From: Pseudomonadota bacterium
GTDB lineage: Bacteria; Pseudomonadota; Gammaproteobacteria; Steroidobacterales; Steroidobacteraceae
Length of the DNA stretch: 60,871 nucleotides
Assembly: GCA_018241505.1 (NCBI GenBank)
Contig: JAFEDS010000023.1
Span: forward strand, 1 to 60,871
Direction of reading: 5' to 3'
Under the pieces are notes generated by a model. That model was not told the DNA's origin. It saw nothing but the letters and a program-made list of their open reading frames with translations, and made no database searches. Below are positions 37,698 through 46,104 of this stretch, piece after piece. Positions within the stretch are counted from its first letter, which is position 1. Each line of letters starts with the position of its first letter. A program made the position numbers and the translations under genes.

Positions 37698-37872
37698 CGC
37701 TTTCACTGGCAATTCACGCGTCGACGAAAGACGATCGAGTATAGAGCGGTTGGTCGAAATCCCCGCTATGTCGCCGAGTGGCGCCAGTGTTGGTTTGACA
37801 GTGTTGCCGGAAGGGGACGCTGTACGAGCGGACAGTGTGGGCCGCGCGGCGTGTAGTGACCGCCGGGCGCCT

Positions 37873-38271
37873 TTACGCCGGGTCGCGCTTTTCTTCGAAC
37901 CGGACGACCGGTTGGCCGCTGGTAACGGTGACTTCGCCGTCAATGACGGCACCTTTGGCGATAGCGATGCTTTTGGCAATGATGTCGGCGTGGATGACGG
38001 CGGTAGCGCCCACCTCGAGTTTGTTCTCGACCACCAACTTGCCGGAAACGCGCCCGGCAATGACGGCCGCCAGTGCGTGTATCTCGCCTTCCCATTGGGA
38101 TTTTGCGGTCATGCTCAGGGCTCCGCCCACTTTGCCATCGCCGCGAATGGCGCCGCAAACAACGAGCGGTCCACCGGTTTCCACATCGCCGGTGAGATGA
38201 CACCCCTCCGCAACGAAGGTCGGCGAGCTACCGAGGTGATCAATCAGTCGTCGCTTCGGCGTATCGCTCAT
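37873..38271 (-). CDS. Bactofilin family cytoskeletal protein
   Basis: A 132-residue bactofilin. These proteins polymerise into filaments near the membrane and organise cell-wall enzymes. The repeated beta-helix rungs are visible as regularly spaced hydrophobic and Gly residues (GCHLTGDVETGGPLVVCGAI through GAVIDGEVTV). The second of two adjacent ATGs, at 38271, is favoured because GGAG is five bases upstream. The gene is divergent from a SPOR-domain lipoprotein, consistent with a cell-envelope role. Confidence 0.9.
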   Translation of the reverse strand: MSDTPKRRLIDHLGSSPTFVAEGCHLTGDVETGGPLVVCGAIRGDGKVGGALSMTAKSQWEGEIHALAAVIAGRVSGKLVVENKLEVGATAVIHADIIAKSIAIAKGAVIDGEVTVTSGQPVVRFEEKRDPA

Positions 38272-38350
38272 CATTGCTCCGGTGTCGAGGCCTGCACTTG
38301 CTGAGGGCGTCGTTACAATATCCAGTAGCTGCGAGGGGAAGGTGCTGACG

Positions 38351-39358
38351 ATGATCACAGTCCGGGCAGGAAGTAGTGCGATTGGTGTGTGTTTGCTGCT
38401 GGTGCTGGCCGGGTGCAGCCGAGAGCAGCAGGATTGGCGATCCGCGGAGACGGCCGACACCATCGAGAGCTACGGTCAGTTTATACAGCGCCATCCCGAG
38501 AGCGAGCTCGCGACGCAAGCGCGTGCGCGAGTCGCACAGCTCGGGGAGGACCGGGACTGGCAGCACGCGGGCAGCGCGGACACCGTGGACGCTTATCGGG
38601 AGTTTCTCGCGCAGCATCCAAATGGGAAGTGGGCCCAGGAGGCGCATATCCGCATCGAGAATTTCTCGCTCGGGGAGCAGGCGGGGACGGATGCGGGGAG
38701 CAAGGCAGCTTCCACGGCGGGCGGCTCAGGGGCCGCCGCCGGATCCGCCACGGTGGTGGTGCCCCGTGCATCGGGGGCCGGTGCGGCGTCGCGAGCCGGT
38801 GCGGCGTCGGCAGCCGGAGCAGCGTCAGGAGCCGGAGCAGCGTCAGGGGTAGCGAGGGCATCGGGTGCTGGGGTGGCACCTGGCGGTGGGGCAGACTCCG
38901 GCGCGCGAAGCTACGGCTTGGCTGAGCCGGGTGAGGCCGCGACGCCGGTGGGATCGGCTGGGGCGCCGGGCTCTGGAGCGGCAGGCACCGGGGCCAGTAG
39001 CCAGTCGCCAGCGTCATCGACGCGACAAGCATCCTCCGCACCCCAGGGCCCCTCGGCACCACGAGGCACTGCGTCAACCCATGCCCCGGCTGTACCCTCA
39101 GGGGCCGCCGGAGGTGCCTATGGCATCCAGCTCGGCGCCTTCACGACCGAAGCTGGCGCCTCCGCACAGTGGCGCACCCTCACCTCCAAGTACCCCACCG
39201 AGCTCCAGGGGCTGCAGCAGCATCTCGTTCCGGCCGATACAGCGTCTGGCCGCATCTACCGCCTGCAGGCGACCGTCGGCGACGAGAGTCGTGCGCGCAG
39301 CATCTGCGATCAGCTCAAGAAGCGCGGCCAAGGCTGCGTCGCCGTTTTGCCACACTGA
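38351..39358 (+). CDS. SPOR-domain lipoprotein with low-complexity Gly/Ala/Ser linker
   Basis: A 335-residue protein from ATG 38351, preceded by GGGGAAGG. It has a lipoprotein signal (LLVLAGC), and then two TPR-like repeats (ADTIESYGQFIQRHPES and ADTVDAYREFLAQHPNG). A Gly/Ala/Ser-rich linker of about 150 residues follows, and a C-terminal SPOR domain (YGIQLGAFTTEAGA, then CDQLKKRGQGC) that binds denuded septal peptidoglycan. A TACAAT hexamer at 38314-38319 could be its -10. It likely acts at the outer membrane during division. Confidence 0.88.
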   Translation: MITVRAGSSAIGVCLLLVLAGCSREQQDWRSAETADTIESYGQFIQRHPESELATQARARVAQLGEDRDWQHAGSADTVDAYREFLAQHPNGKWAQEAHIRIENFSLGEQAGTDAGSKAASTAGGSGAAAGSATVVVPRASGAGAASRAGAASAAGAASGAGAASGVARASGAGVAPGGGADSGARSYGLAEPGEAATPVGSAGAPGSGAAGTGASSQSPASSTRQASSAPQGPSAPRGTASTHAPAVPSGAAGGAYGIQLGAFTTEAGASAQWRTLTSKYPTELQGLQQHLVPADTASGRIYRLQATVGDESRARSICDQLKKRGQGCVAVLPH

Positions 39359-39393
39359 CGAACAGGGTGAGCCGTAGCTGCGCCGCAGCCCGA

Positions 39394-39414
39394 AGGTGAC
39401 AAATCCTGTCACCT
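39394..39414. promoter_or_regulatory. Inverted repeat upstream of the sigma-54 promoter (possible activator site)
   Basis: AGGTGAC, seven bases, then GTCACCT form a perfect 7-bp inverted repeat about 90 bp before the predicted start of the small RNA. This is a normal distance for an enhancer-binding protein site. It could instead be a remnant hairpin behind the SPOR gene; there is no T-run. Confidence 0.4.
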
Positions 39415-39469
39415 GGTACGGGTTCTCGTTTCGGGGTTAAGTGATTGTTTCTATTAGAGGTGCCAAGCC

Positions 39470-39485
39470 TGGCATACCCCTTGCT
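39470..39485 (+). promoter_or_regulatory. Sigma-54 (RpoN) promoter
   Basis: TGGCATACCCCTTGCT matches the -24/-12 consensus TGGCACG-N4-TTGCW at all core positions (TGGC and TTGC, with correct spacing). Transcription would start near 39496. Confidence 0.7.
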
Positions 39486-39495
39486 TTAACTAGAC

Positions 39496-39582
39496 CGTGT
39501 AAGGCTTGGCGAATAACTTCCCCGGTGTTCGCTAAACTGTGCGCCGCGATGCATCTTCCCCTGCCTCGCGGCGCTTTTTTTT
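39496..39582 (+). ncRNA. Predicted sigma-54-dependent small RNA (about 87 nt)
   Basis: The stretch between a strong sigma-54 promoter match and a strong intrinsic terminator has no ORF with a ribosome binding site. The RNA would contain two copies of CUUCCCC: one single-stranded at 39518-39523 onward, one in the terminator loop (39555-39561). Both are complementary to purine-rich ribosome binding sites. Sigma-54-driven small RNAs are known (GlmY/GlmZ, CrcZ, NrsZ), but this one is not recognisable as any of them. No RNA evidence is available here. Confidence 0.55.
39541..39582 (+). terminator. Intrinsic terminator of the predicted small RNA
   Basis: A perfect 9-bp stem (GCGCCGCGA with TCGCGGCGC, 39541-39549 and 39566-39574), a 16-base loop and eight Ts (39575-39582). 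It is 183 bp beyond the SPOR gene, too far for that gene alone to be the obvious client. Confidence 0.85.
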
Positions 39583-39767
39583 GCCTGTGCCTCGAACTGT
39601 GCAGGCCCATTCAGGGTCTCTTGCAGCTCCCGCCTTTCGTACCCATCCTGTTTCCCTGAACGACCCTCTGTGGCCTGGGGCCTCAGGATGCATGATGAAA
39701 GTACGAGAAGTGCGGACTTTAGTTTCAGTAACGCTTTATACGCGAAGGGACCGGTAGACTTCGGGCT
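39583..39767. other. Intergenic region before the M16 peptidase genes
   Basis: No gene is supported here. A short run of TTTATA near 39737 could be part of a promoter for the downstream peptidase genes, but no convincing -35 accompanies it. Confidence 0.3.
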
Positions 39768-41144
39768 ATGAACAAAAGCTTTGGCTCGCATTTCCTCGCC
39801 GTGGGCTCGCTGACCGCCGCCTTTGAGGCGGACGTGTCGCCTGTTCCCGGCCGTGAGCTCGTGCGCGCCACGACACTCGCCAACGGACTCAAGATCATTG
39901 TCTGGCCGGTTCACAACATACCCAGCGTCGCAATGAACAACTGGGTGCGTGCCGGCAGCCGCAATGAGGCGCCGGGTATCACGGGATTGGCGCATTTCTT
40001 CGAACATATGATGTTCAACGGCACCACCCGCCGACGGCCCGGCGAATTTGATCGCCTGATGGAGGCGCAAGGCGGTGCCAACAACGCATTCACCAGCGAC
40101 GATGTCACGGTCTACCAGGACTGGTTTCCCCGCAACGCCCTCGAGCTGGTGCTCGATCTCGAGTCCGATCGCGTCGCCAATCTGGCGTTCACGCCCGCCG
40201 TCATTGAAAGCGAGCGTGGTGTGGTCTGGTCGGAGCGCCGCCTGCGAGTCGACGACAACAACCAGGGCATGCTGAGCGAGCAGGTGCAGGCGACGGCGTT
40301 TGTCTCTCATCCCTATCGCTTTCCGACGATCGGCTGGCCGGCTGATATTCAGTCCTGGCGCATGGAGGACCTGCAGAAGTTCTTCAAGATCTACTACGCG
40401 CCCAACAACCTGACGCTGGTGTTTGCCGGCGATGTCGTGCCGGAGCGGGTATTCGAGCTGGCGCGCCGCTATTTCGAATCCATACCCCGCCAGGAGCCGC
40501 CGCAGGCAGTTCGTACCGTCGAACCCGAGCAGCTCGGTGAGCGCCACTTTGTCATTGAGCGCAAAGCGCAGACGCCGCTGGTGCAGATTGCCTACAAAGC
40601 GCCCGCCGCCGCGGACGTGCGCGGACCGGCGGTCAATCTATTGCTGTCAATCCTGGTCGATGGCGATTCATCGCGGTTGCACCGGCTGTTGGTTGAAGAG
40701 CGGCAGCTTGCTATTGAGGTCGGTGGTCATTGGCAGGAAGGCTTTGACCCGGGTCTGCTGTGGCTGTTCCTGACACTGCCGGAGGGCGCGGACCCGGCCG
40801 AAGTGCAGGCTGCGGTCGATGCCGAGCTGGCGAATATCCTCGAGGACGGCGTGACGGAAGCGGAGTTGGCGCGGGCCAAGAACATGACGGCCGCGGGATT
40901 CTGGAAGAAGTTGGCCACCATCGACGGCAAGGCGCAGCTTCTGGGTGAATACGAAGTCTTTCACGGCGACTGGCTGAAGCTGTTTGATGCCCCGGCGCAG
41001 TTTGACCGGGTCACGCGGACTGAAATCCAGGCGGTTGCCCGCGAGATTCTTGACAAGCGGCGCCGCACGGTTGGCGTGCTGATACCGGAAGAAGGCGAAG
41101 TTCGCGCCGAGCACGATGCCGAGTCCGAGGCGGACGGGGCGTGA
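39768..41144 (+). CDS. M16 family zinc peptidase (catalytic subunit)
   Basis: A 458-residue peptidase of the pitrilysin/processing-peptidase group. The inverted zinc motif HFFEH is at residues 76-80, and the third ligand Glu is E156 in the VVWSE segment, 76 residues later. The C-terminal half is the inactive-repeat-like domain. No convincing signal peptide is visible from this start. The stop overlaps the start of a second M16 gene (GTGA), so the products very likely form a heterodimer. Confidence 0.92.
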   Translation: MNKSFGSHFLAVGSLTAAFEADVSPVPGRELVRATTLANGLKIIVWPVHNIPSVAMNNWVRAGSRNEAPGITGLAHFFEHMMFNGTTRRRPGEFDRLMEAQGGANNAFTSDDVTVYQDWFPRNALELVLDLESDRVANLAFTPAVIESERGVVWSERRLRVDDNNQGMLSEQVQATAFVSHPYRFPTIGWPADIQSWRMEDLQKFFKIYYAPNNLTLVFAGDVVPERVFELARRYFESIPRQEPPQAVRTVEPEQLGERHFVIERKAQTPLVQIAYKAPAAADVRGPAVNLLLSILVDGDSSRLHRLLVEERQLAIEVGGHWQEGFDPGLLWLFLTLPEGADPAEVQAAVDAELANILEDGVTEAELARAKNMTAAGFWKKLATIDGKAQLLGEYEVFHGDWLKLFDAPAQFDRVTRTEIQAVAREILDKRRRTVGVLIPEEGEVRAEHDAESEADGA

Positions 41145-42634
41145 GCGCCAACCCGGCGATCCCGAAGGCTGTGGCTGCGACGTCAGCCTCCGCGCAAGCC
41201 GCAGGCCAACCGGCGGGCCTGTCGACGGCCGCGGCTGCAACATCACCCGCGAGCCTTCCCAGCGCACCTGGGGTTAAAGTCCCCACTCACGAACGCATCG
41301 TCCTCCCCAACGGCATGACCCTGATCGTCATGCCGCGGCATGACATACCTTTAATCTCATTCAACGCCGTGCTCAGAGGCGGTGAGTCAGCGGCAGCGCC
41401 CGGCAAATCCGGCGTGGCGTCCCTGGTCGCCGGCCTGTTGGAAAAAGGCGCGGGCAAGCGCGACGCGTTTGCCTTTGTCGATGCCGTCGAAGGCGTGGGC
41501 GGGACTTTCAATGCCGCCGCGGGTCCTGAATCCATTGCCATTCGCGGCCAGTTTCTCGCCCGCGACCAGCAGCTCATGTTGGAGTTGCTGGCGGACGCCC
41601 TGTTGCGCCCGCGGTTCAAGCTCGAAGAGCTGGAAAACCTGCGCGACCGGCAGATTGAGCTCATCAAGGCGGCGAAGGATTCCGATCCGTCGGAGCTCAT
41701 CGGCACCTACGGGCGCGCGTTCCTGTTCCAGGGCCATCAGTATTCGCGCCCGGTGATCGGCAGTGAGTCCTCGCTCGCCAGCCTCACTCATCGGGACATC
41801 ATCGACTACTACCACACCTACTTCCGAGCGGACCAACTGACGTTGGTTGTTGCCGGTGATGTGGATTCGGCATGGTTGACGAAAGCGGTGGCGCGGGCGT
41901 TCTGCGATTGGTCCAGATCCAACCGGCCCGCCGTGGTGCTGCCGCAGCCTGCCCGAGTGACCGGGCGAAGTGTGCTGCTGATTGATTCGCCCGGGTCCGT
42001 GCAGACCTACTTCTGGATCGGAAACGTGGGCGTCGACCGCCACTATCCACACCGCGCCGCCCTGGACCTGGTGAATACGCTGTATGGCGGCCGCTTCACG
42101 TCCATTCTCAACACCGAGCTGCGTGTCAAATCAGGCCTCTCGTATGGCGCGCGCTCGGGGTTTACGCGGGGCAGTGTGGCGGGGGAGTTCGCAATCCGGT
42201 CTTTTGCGCAAACGCAGGACACGGGCAAGGCTCTCGACCTCGCGTTGCAGACCCTCGCGCAACTGAAACAGGGCGCGGTGACCGCCGAGATGTTGGATTC
42301 CGCGCGGGCCTATTTGCTGGGGCAGTACCCGCTCGACTTCGAGACCGCCATGGACTGGACCGTTGCGCTGGGCGAAATTGAGTTGTACGGCCTGGGTGTT
42401 GGTGATATCGAGAACTACAGCACGCAGTTGCAGAGCGTCACGCTGCCCGAGATGCAGGACGTGATCGATACCGTGTTCCCGTCGCCCGATGCCGTCGATA
42501 TCGTTCTGATCGGGGACGCAGCCCAGTTGCGCGACCAGGTCGGCCGCTACGGTCCGATTACCGAAATTCCCCTCACTCAACCCGATTTCGATTTCGTTCA
42601 TGCCCGAGCTGCCGGACATCACGGTCTACGTTGA
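41141..42634 (+). CDS. M16 family protein lacking the zinc motif (partner subunit)
   Basis: A 497-residue M16 homologue starting at GTG 41141. The position of HxxEH reads [14 protein letters not shown], so it cannot bind the catalytic zinc. The typical Arg/Tyr segment ([12 protein letters not shown]) near residue 330 is present and would contribute to substrate binding, as in the second subunit of M16B pairs. The first 45 residues are Ala/Pro-rich. Its last 35 bases overlap the start of mutM in another frame. Confidence 0.9.
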   Translation: MSANPAIPKAVAATSASAQAAGQPAGLSTAAAATSPASLPSAPGVKVPTHERIVLPNGMTLIVMPRHDIPLISFNAVLRGGESAAAPGKSGVASLVAGLLEKGAGKRDAFAFVDAVEGVGGTFNAAAGPESIAIRGQFLARDQQLMLELLADALLRPRFKLEELENLRDRQIELIKAAKDSDPSELIGTYGRAFLFQGHQYSRPVIGSESSLASLTHRDIIDYYHTYFRADQLTLVVAGDVDSAWLTKAVARAFCDWSRSNRPAVVLPQPARVTGRSVLLIDSPGSVQTYFWIGNVGVDRHYPHRAALDLVNTLYGGRFTSILNTELRVKSGLSYGARSGFTRGSVAGEFAIRSFAQTQDTGKALDLALQTLAQLKQGAVTAEMLDSARAYLLGQYPLDFETAMDWTVALGEIELYGLGVGDIENYSTQLQSVTLPEMQDVIDTVFPSPDAVDIVLIGDAAQLRDQVGRYGPITEIPLTQPDFDFVHARAAGHHGLR

Positions 42635-43484
42635 GGCGCTGCGTGAGCGCATCCTCGGCGCGAAGCTCGAATCCACCCGCATCACTCATCTATTCCTGCT
42701 GCGCACCTTCGATCCGCCGCTGACTTCGTTGCACGGGCGGCGTGTCGTGGACATACGGCGCGTGGGCAAGCGGGTGGCGGTTGGATTTGCGGACGATCAA
42801 TGGCTGGTGATTCACCTGATGATTGCCGGCCGCCTGCACTGGTTTCCGGGAGGTGCCAGCAAGACAGGGCGGGCCGCACTCGCTTATTTTGTGTTTGATA
42901 CGGGAACGCTCACCCTGACGGAAGCCGGTACAAAGCGCCGGGCTTCCCTCTATGTGTTTGGCAGCAGCAAACAGCTTGCGGAGCACGATCCGGGCGGACT
43001 GGAGATCCTGGAGGCACCTTACGAAGCGTTCCGGCAGGCACTGCTCGCCGAGAACCACACGTTGAAGCGCTCTTTGACGGACCCGCAGACATTCAGCGGT
43101 ATTGGAAATGCCTATTCGGACGAGATTCTCCATCGCGCCCGGCTGTCGCCGATCGCGCTCACACAGAAGCTCGATGAGCCCGCGGTACGCCGCTTGTACG
43201 ACGCGGTTCGCGAGGTGTTGCCCGAATGGATTGAGCGCCTGCGCACCGATGCCGGTACGCGATTTCCCGAGGACGTTACGGCGTTCCGTCCCGAAATGGC
43301 GGTGCACGGTCGCTTCGGGAAGCCCTGTCCCGTCTGTGGCGCTCCGGTGCAGCGCATCCGTTACGCTGACAACGAAACCAACTACTGTCCGGGGTGCCAG
43401 ACCGGCGGCCGAATACTCGCGGACCGGTCGCTGTCGCGGTTACTCAAGGATGATTGGCCGCGAACCATTGACGAGCTGGGCTGA
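42600..43484 (+). CDS. mutM: DNA-formamidopyrimidine glycosylase family protein (Fpg/Nei)
   Basis: A 294-residue base-excision repair glycosylase. The N-terminal Pro-Glu catalytic pair is in MPELPD. The central region contains [13 protein letters not shown] and the helix-two-turn-helix [14 protein letters not shown]. The C-terminal zinc finger has four Cys (CPVC and CPGC), with the Arg that intercalates after it ([13 protein letters not shown]). The symbol is by family; an Nei-type specificity is also possible. It overlaps the M16 gene by 35 bases. Confidence 0.85.
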   Translation: MPELPDITVYVEALRERILGAKLESTRITHLFLLRTFDPPLTSLHGRRVVDIRRVGKRVAVGFADDQWLVIHLMIAGRLHWFPGGASKTGRAALAYFVFDTGTLTLTEAGTKRRASLYVFGSSKQLAEHDPGGLEILEAPYEAFRQALLAENHTLKRSLTDPQTFSGIGNAYSDEILHRARLSPIALTQKLDEPAVRRLYDAVREVLPEWIERLRTDAGTRFPEDVTAFRPEMAVHGRFGKPCPVCGAPVQRIRYADNETNYCPGCQTGGRILADRSLSRLLKDDWPRTIDELG

Positions 43485-43486
43485 CT

Positions 43487-43948
43487 CTATCGAGCCAGAA
43501 CACCGTCTAGCCAGCGGCCAAGTGCGGATCCGTCCACGGCGCCGGAGTGGCGAGCTAATTCGCGGCCGCCTTGGAACAGGATGAGGGTCGGGATGCTGCG
43601 GATATTGAAGCGGCCTGCCAGCTCCTGCTGCTCGTCGGTATTGACCTTACCCACTTGCAGCTTGGTTGCGCGCTGCTGAGCCGTCCGGTCGAGGACCGGA
43701 GCCATCATTTTGCAGGGACCACACCAGGGGGCCCAGAAATCCACGAGGACCGGCAGGCTGCCTTTCGACGTGTGAGTCGCGAATGAGGTGGCGTCGAGCG
43801 TGACCACGTGGCCATCGAGAAGCTGCGCCTTACACTTGGGGCACTTCGGGTGCTCGCCCACACGGTCGGACGGGGTGCGCACAACGGAGTGGCACTGTGG
43901 GCACGCGACGAGAATAGAATCGGTCGCGGAAGCAGCGTTCGTGTTCAT
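43487..43948 (-). CDS. trxC: Thioredoxin 2
   Basis: A 153-residue thioredoxin with an N-terminal zinc ribbon (C16, C19, C36, C39) and the active site WCGPC at residues 75-79. It reduces disulfides in the cytoplasm, typically under oxidative stress. The cis-Pro in RSIPTLILF is present. The gene ends two bases from the convergent mutM and starts 99 bases from the divergent cbpA. Confidence 0.95.
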   Translation of the reverse strand: MNTNAASATDSILVACPQCHSVVRTPSDRVGEHPKCPKCKAQLLDGHVVTLDATSFATHTSKGSLPVLVDFWAPWCGPCKMMAPVLDRTAQQRATKLQVGKVNTDEQQELAGRFNIRSIPTLILFQGGRELARHSGAVDGSALGRWLDGVLAR

Positions 43949-44047
43949 GGTCCGAACAAGTTGGGTCTGCCGACGCTGCTTTCAACCTCTTGCTTGAGCG
44001 TCCCGGCGCCCCCATTTCTCCGGCTCACCCGAGGCCTGTAACGACTC

Positions 44048-45046
44048 ATGGAATACCGCGACTACTACCAAATAATGGGCGTGGCCCGCACTGCAACCGC
44101 CGACGAAATCAAGAAGTCGTATCGGCGGCTGGCGCGCAAATATCATCCGGACGTCAGCAAAGAGAAGGACGCGGAGAAGAAGTTCAAGGAGGTCCAGGAG
44201 GCCTATGAGGTCCTGAAGGATCCCGAGAAGCGCGCCGCGTACGATCAGCTCGGCAGTGACTACAAGCAGGGCCAGCAGTTCAGGCCACCCCCGGATTGGG
44301 GCAGTGGGTTTGAATTCCGCGGGGGCCCACGTCAAGGCCGCACCCGAGCCGGCGGTGCCGGTGCGTCACACACCGAGGAGTTCGAGGAAGCGGAAGGCTT
44401 CAGCGATTTCTTTTCTTCGCTGTTTGGTGCGCGAGGATTTAGTGGTGGCGCTGCCGGTGGCTTCGGTGGCGCCAGCGCGCGCACAGCCCGTGATCATCAT
44501 GCCCGTGTCGATATTGACCTCGAGGAAGCGTACGCGGGAACAACTCGTACGCTCGAGCTCAAACGGCCTGATCTGAAACCCGATGGGACCTTGGATCTAA
44601 AGGTTCACACCGTCAGGGTGACCATTCCCGCTGGAGTCACCGATGGGCAACTGATCCGGCTTGCTGGACAGGGTGAGCAATCTCCCAATGGCGGCAAGCC
44701 GGGTGATCTGTACCTCGAAGTGCATATGAAGCCGAATCGCCTGTACCAACTGGAGGGCCGCGACGTTACGCTCACTCTGCCGATCACTCCGTGGGAGAGC
44801 GCGCTCGGTGCGACGGTGACGGTCCCAACGTTGGGTGGCGGCGTTGAGATGCGCATTCCACCCAATTCGCAGTCAGGTCAGAAGATGCGGCTGCGCGGTC
44901 GCGGACTGCCGGGTCAAACACCGGGCGATCAGTTCGTTCAGCTCAAAATCGTGGTGCCACCCGCCAACACACCGGAAGCGAAAGCGGTATTTGAGGAAAT
45001 GAAGCAGAAATTGAGCTTCAACCCGCGCGCGGAGCTGGGGGTTTAA
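44048..45046 (+). CDS. cbpA: DnaJ-type co-chaperone / curved DNA-binding protein
   Basis: A 332-residue protein. The J domain (residues 1-68) has the HPD motif in RKYHPDVSK. A Gly/Phe-rich linker follows at about 75-145, then the two C-terminal beta domains (HARVDIDLEEAYAGTTRTLEL, then VTIPAGVTDGQLIRLAGQGE). There is no Cys-rich zinc domain, which separates CbpA from DnaJ. It stimulates DnaK. CbpM, its modulator, is encoded two bases downstream. Confidence 0.94.
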   Translation: MEYRDYYQIMGVARTATADEIKKSYRRLARKYHPDVSKEKDAEKKFKEVQEAYEVLKDPEKRAAYDQLGSDYKQGQQFRPPPDWGSGFEFRGGPRQGRTRAGGAGASHTEEFEEAEGFSDFFSSLFGARGFSGGAAGGFGGASARTARDHHARVDIDLEEAYAGTTRTLELKRPDLKPDGTLDLKVHTVRVTIPAGVTDGQLIRLAGQGEQSPNGGKPGDLYLEVHMKPNRLYQLEGRDVTLTLPITPWESALGATVTVPTLGGGVEMRIPPNSQSGQKMRLRGRGLPGQTPGDQFVQLKIVVPPANTPEAKAVFEEMKQKLSFNPRAELGV

Positions 45047-45048
45047 TC

Positions 45049-45372
45049 ATGGCGACACCGAACAATGTGCCGGATGCGCGCCTGCTCGGCGATGCGGATT
45101 GGATCGCGGTTACCGAGGTTTGTCGCCTGTGCCTGATCGATATCACTGCAGTGGTCGAGCTGGTTGAGCTCGGCGTCGTCGCCTCACGCGGACCGACACC
45201 GGACCAGTGGTTTGTGCCGGCAACGTCGCTGCCACGCCTCCGAATTGCCGGAAGGTTGATGCGTGACCTCGGAGTCAACGTGACCGGCGCCGCACTCGCG
45301 GTGGAGTTGATTGAGGCGCGCGGGGACCTGGAGCGCCAGGTGCGGCGGCTGGAGCGGTTAATACACCAGTGA
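45049..45372 (+). CDS. cbpM: Chaperone modulator CbpM
   Basis: A 107-residue MerR-like helix-turn-helix protein that binds the J domain of CbpA and inhibits it. VTEVCRLCLIDITAVVELVELGVV is the helix-turn-helix segment, and the C-terminal helical tail (GDLERQVRRLERLI) is typical. It begins two bases after cbpA, the conserved arrangement. Confidence 0.9.
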   Translation: MATPNNVPDARLLGDADWIAVTEVCRLCLIDITAVVELVELGVVASRGPTPDQWFVPATSLPRLRIAGRLMRDLGVNVTGAALAVELIEARGDLERQVRRLERLIHQ

Positions 45373-45445
45373 GCGTTGGCGGTGGCGCGGGCCCGCGACC
45401 ATTGCCGCGCGTGCGGCCTACGGCAATTGCGGCGGTCCGCCCACA

Positions 45446-46096
45446 TCATTGCCCGAACGTATCCCCGCCCTTCTTGAAATAAGCCACTTCCTCCGGCGTA
45501 TTTTCCCGCCCCAGGACTTTGTTCCGGTGCGGAAAACGCCCGAACTGACGGATGAGCTCGCGATGCTGCTCCGCCGACTCCAACGACGCTTCAAACGTCG
45601 ATCTCAGTTCCGCCGGGCTTTCCGCCACGAGCCGCTTGTAAGCGGCCACCGATTCGTCCTGAACCTCGGTCGCTTCTGCGTGCTGGAGCGGCATATAAAA
45701 GAATAGTCGCTCGACGAGGTTCAGTGCTCCGTCGGCAGCCAACTGCATGCCCGACAGGGTCAGTGCCAGCGCTGCGGGGTCGTATGCAAACGCTTGCGCC
45801 GTTCCGCGATAGATCTGACGCGGGAATTGATCGAGCACAATGATGAGGCTGAGGCGCCGGCGCGGACTGTCGGCCCAGGCATCCAGCTCTCCTTGCACCG
45901 CGCGCTCGACGAGATATTGGAACTGGGTTCGGATGGTCTCATCCTGTTGAGCGACCGCCTGCGGGTCCCTGTCGAACCAAAGGTCGACACGGTGTTTGAG
46001 TGCGACGGCCTGCGATGCCAGCCCGCCCTGGCCGGGCAGCAAACCCGTCAGTGATTTCCCAAACCAGAACTCGCGAACTTTGAGTGCCTCATCCAT
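45446..46096 (-). CDS. DUF924 family protein
   Basis: A 216-residue helical protein of the DUF924 family: EVREFWFG-type start (VREFWFGKSL), then WFDRDPQAVAQQDE, LIIVLDQFPRQIYRGTA, RLFFYMPLQHAEATEVQ, and RFPHRNKVLGRENTPEEVAYF. The function is unknown; the fold is TPR-like. It lies eight bases after a cation/proton antiporter gene on the same strand, so co-transcription is likely. Confidence 0.93.
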   Translation of the reverse strand: MDEALKVREFWFGKSLTGLLPGQGGLASQAVALKHRVDLWFDRDPQAVAQQDETIRTQFQYLVERAVQGELDAWADSPRRRLSLIIVLDQFPRQIYRGTAQAFAYDPAALALTLSGMQLAADGALNLVERLFFYMPLQHAEATEVQDESVAAYKRLVAESPAELRSTFEASLESAEQHRELIRQFGRFPHRNKVLGRENTPEEVAYFKKGGDTFGQ

Positions 46097-46104
46097 CGGG
46101 TGCT

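Noticed and set aside
45401-45427. Inverted repeat between cbpM and the DUF924 gene as a terminator
   Set aside because: ATTGCCG/CGGCAAT pair but neither side has a T-run, so termination cannot be supported.
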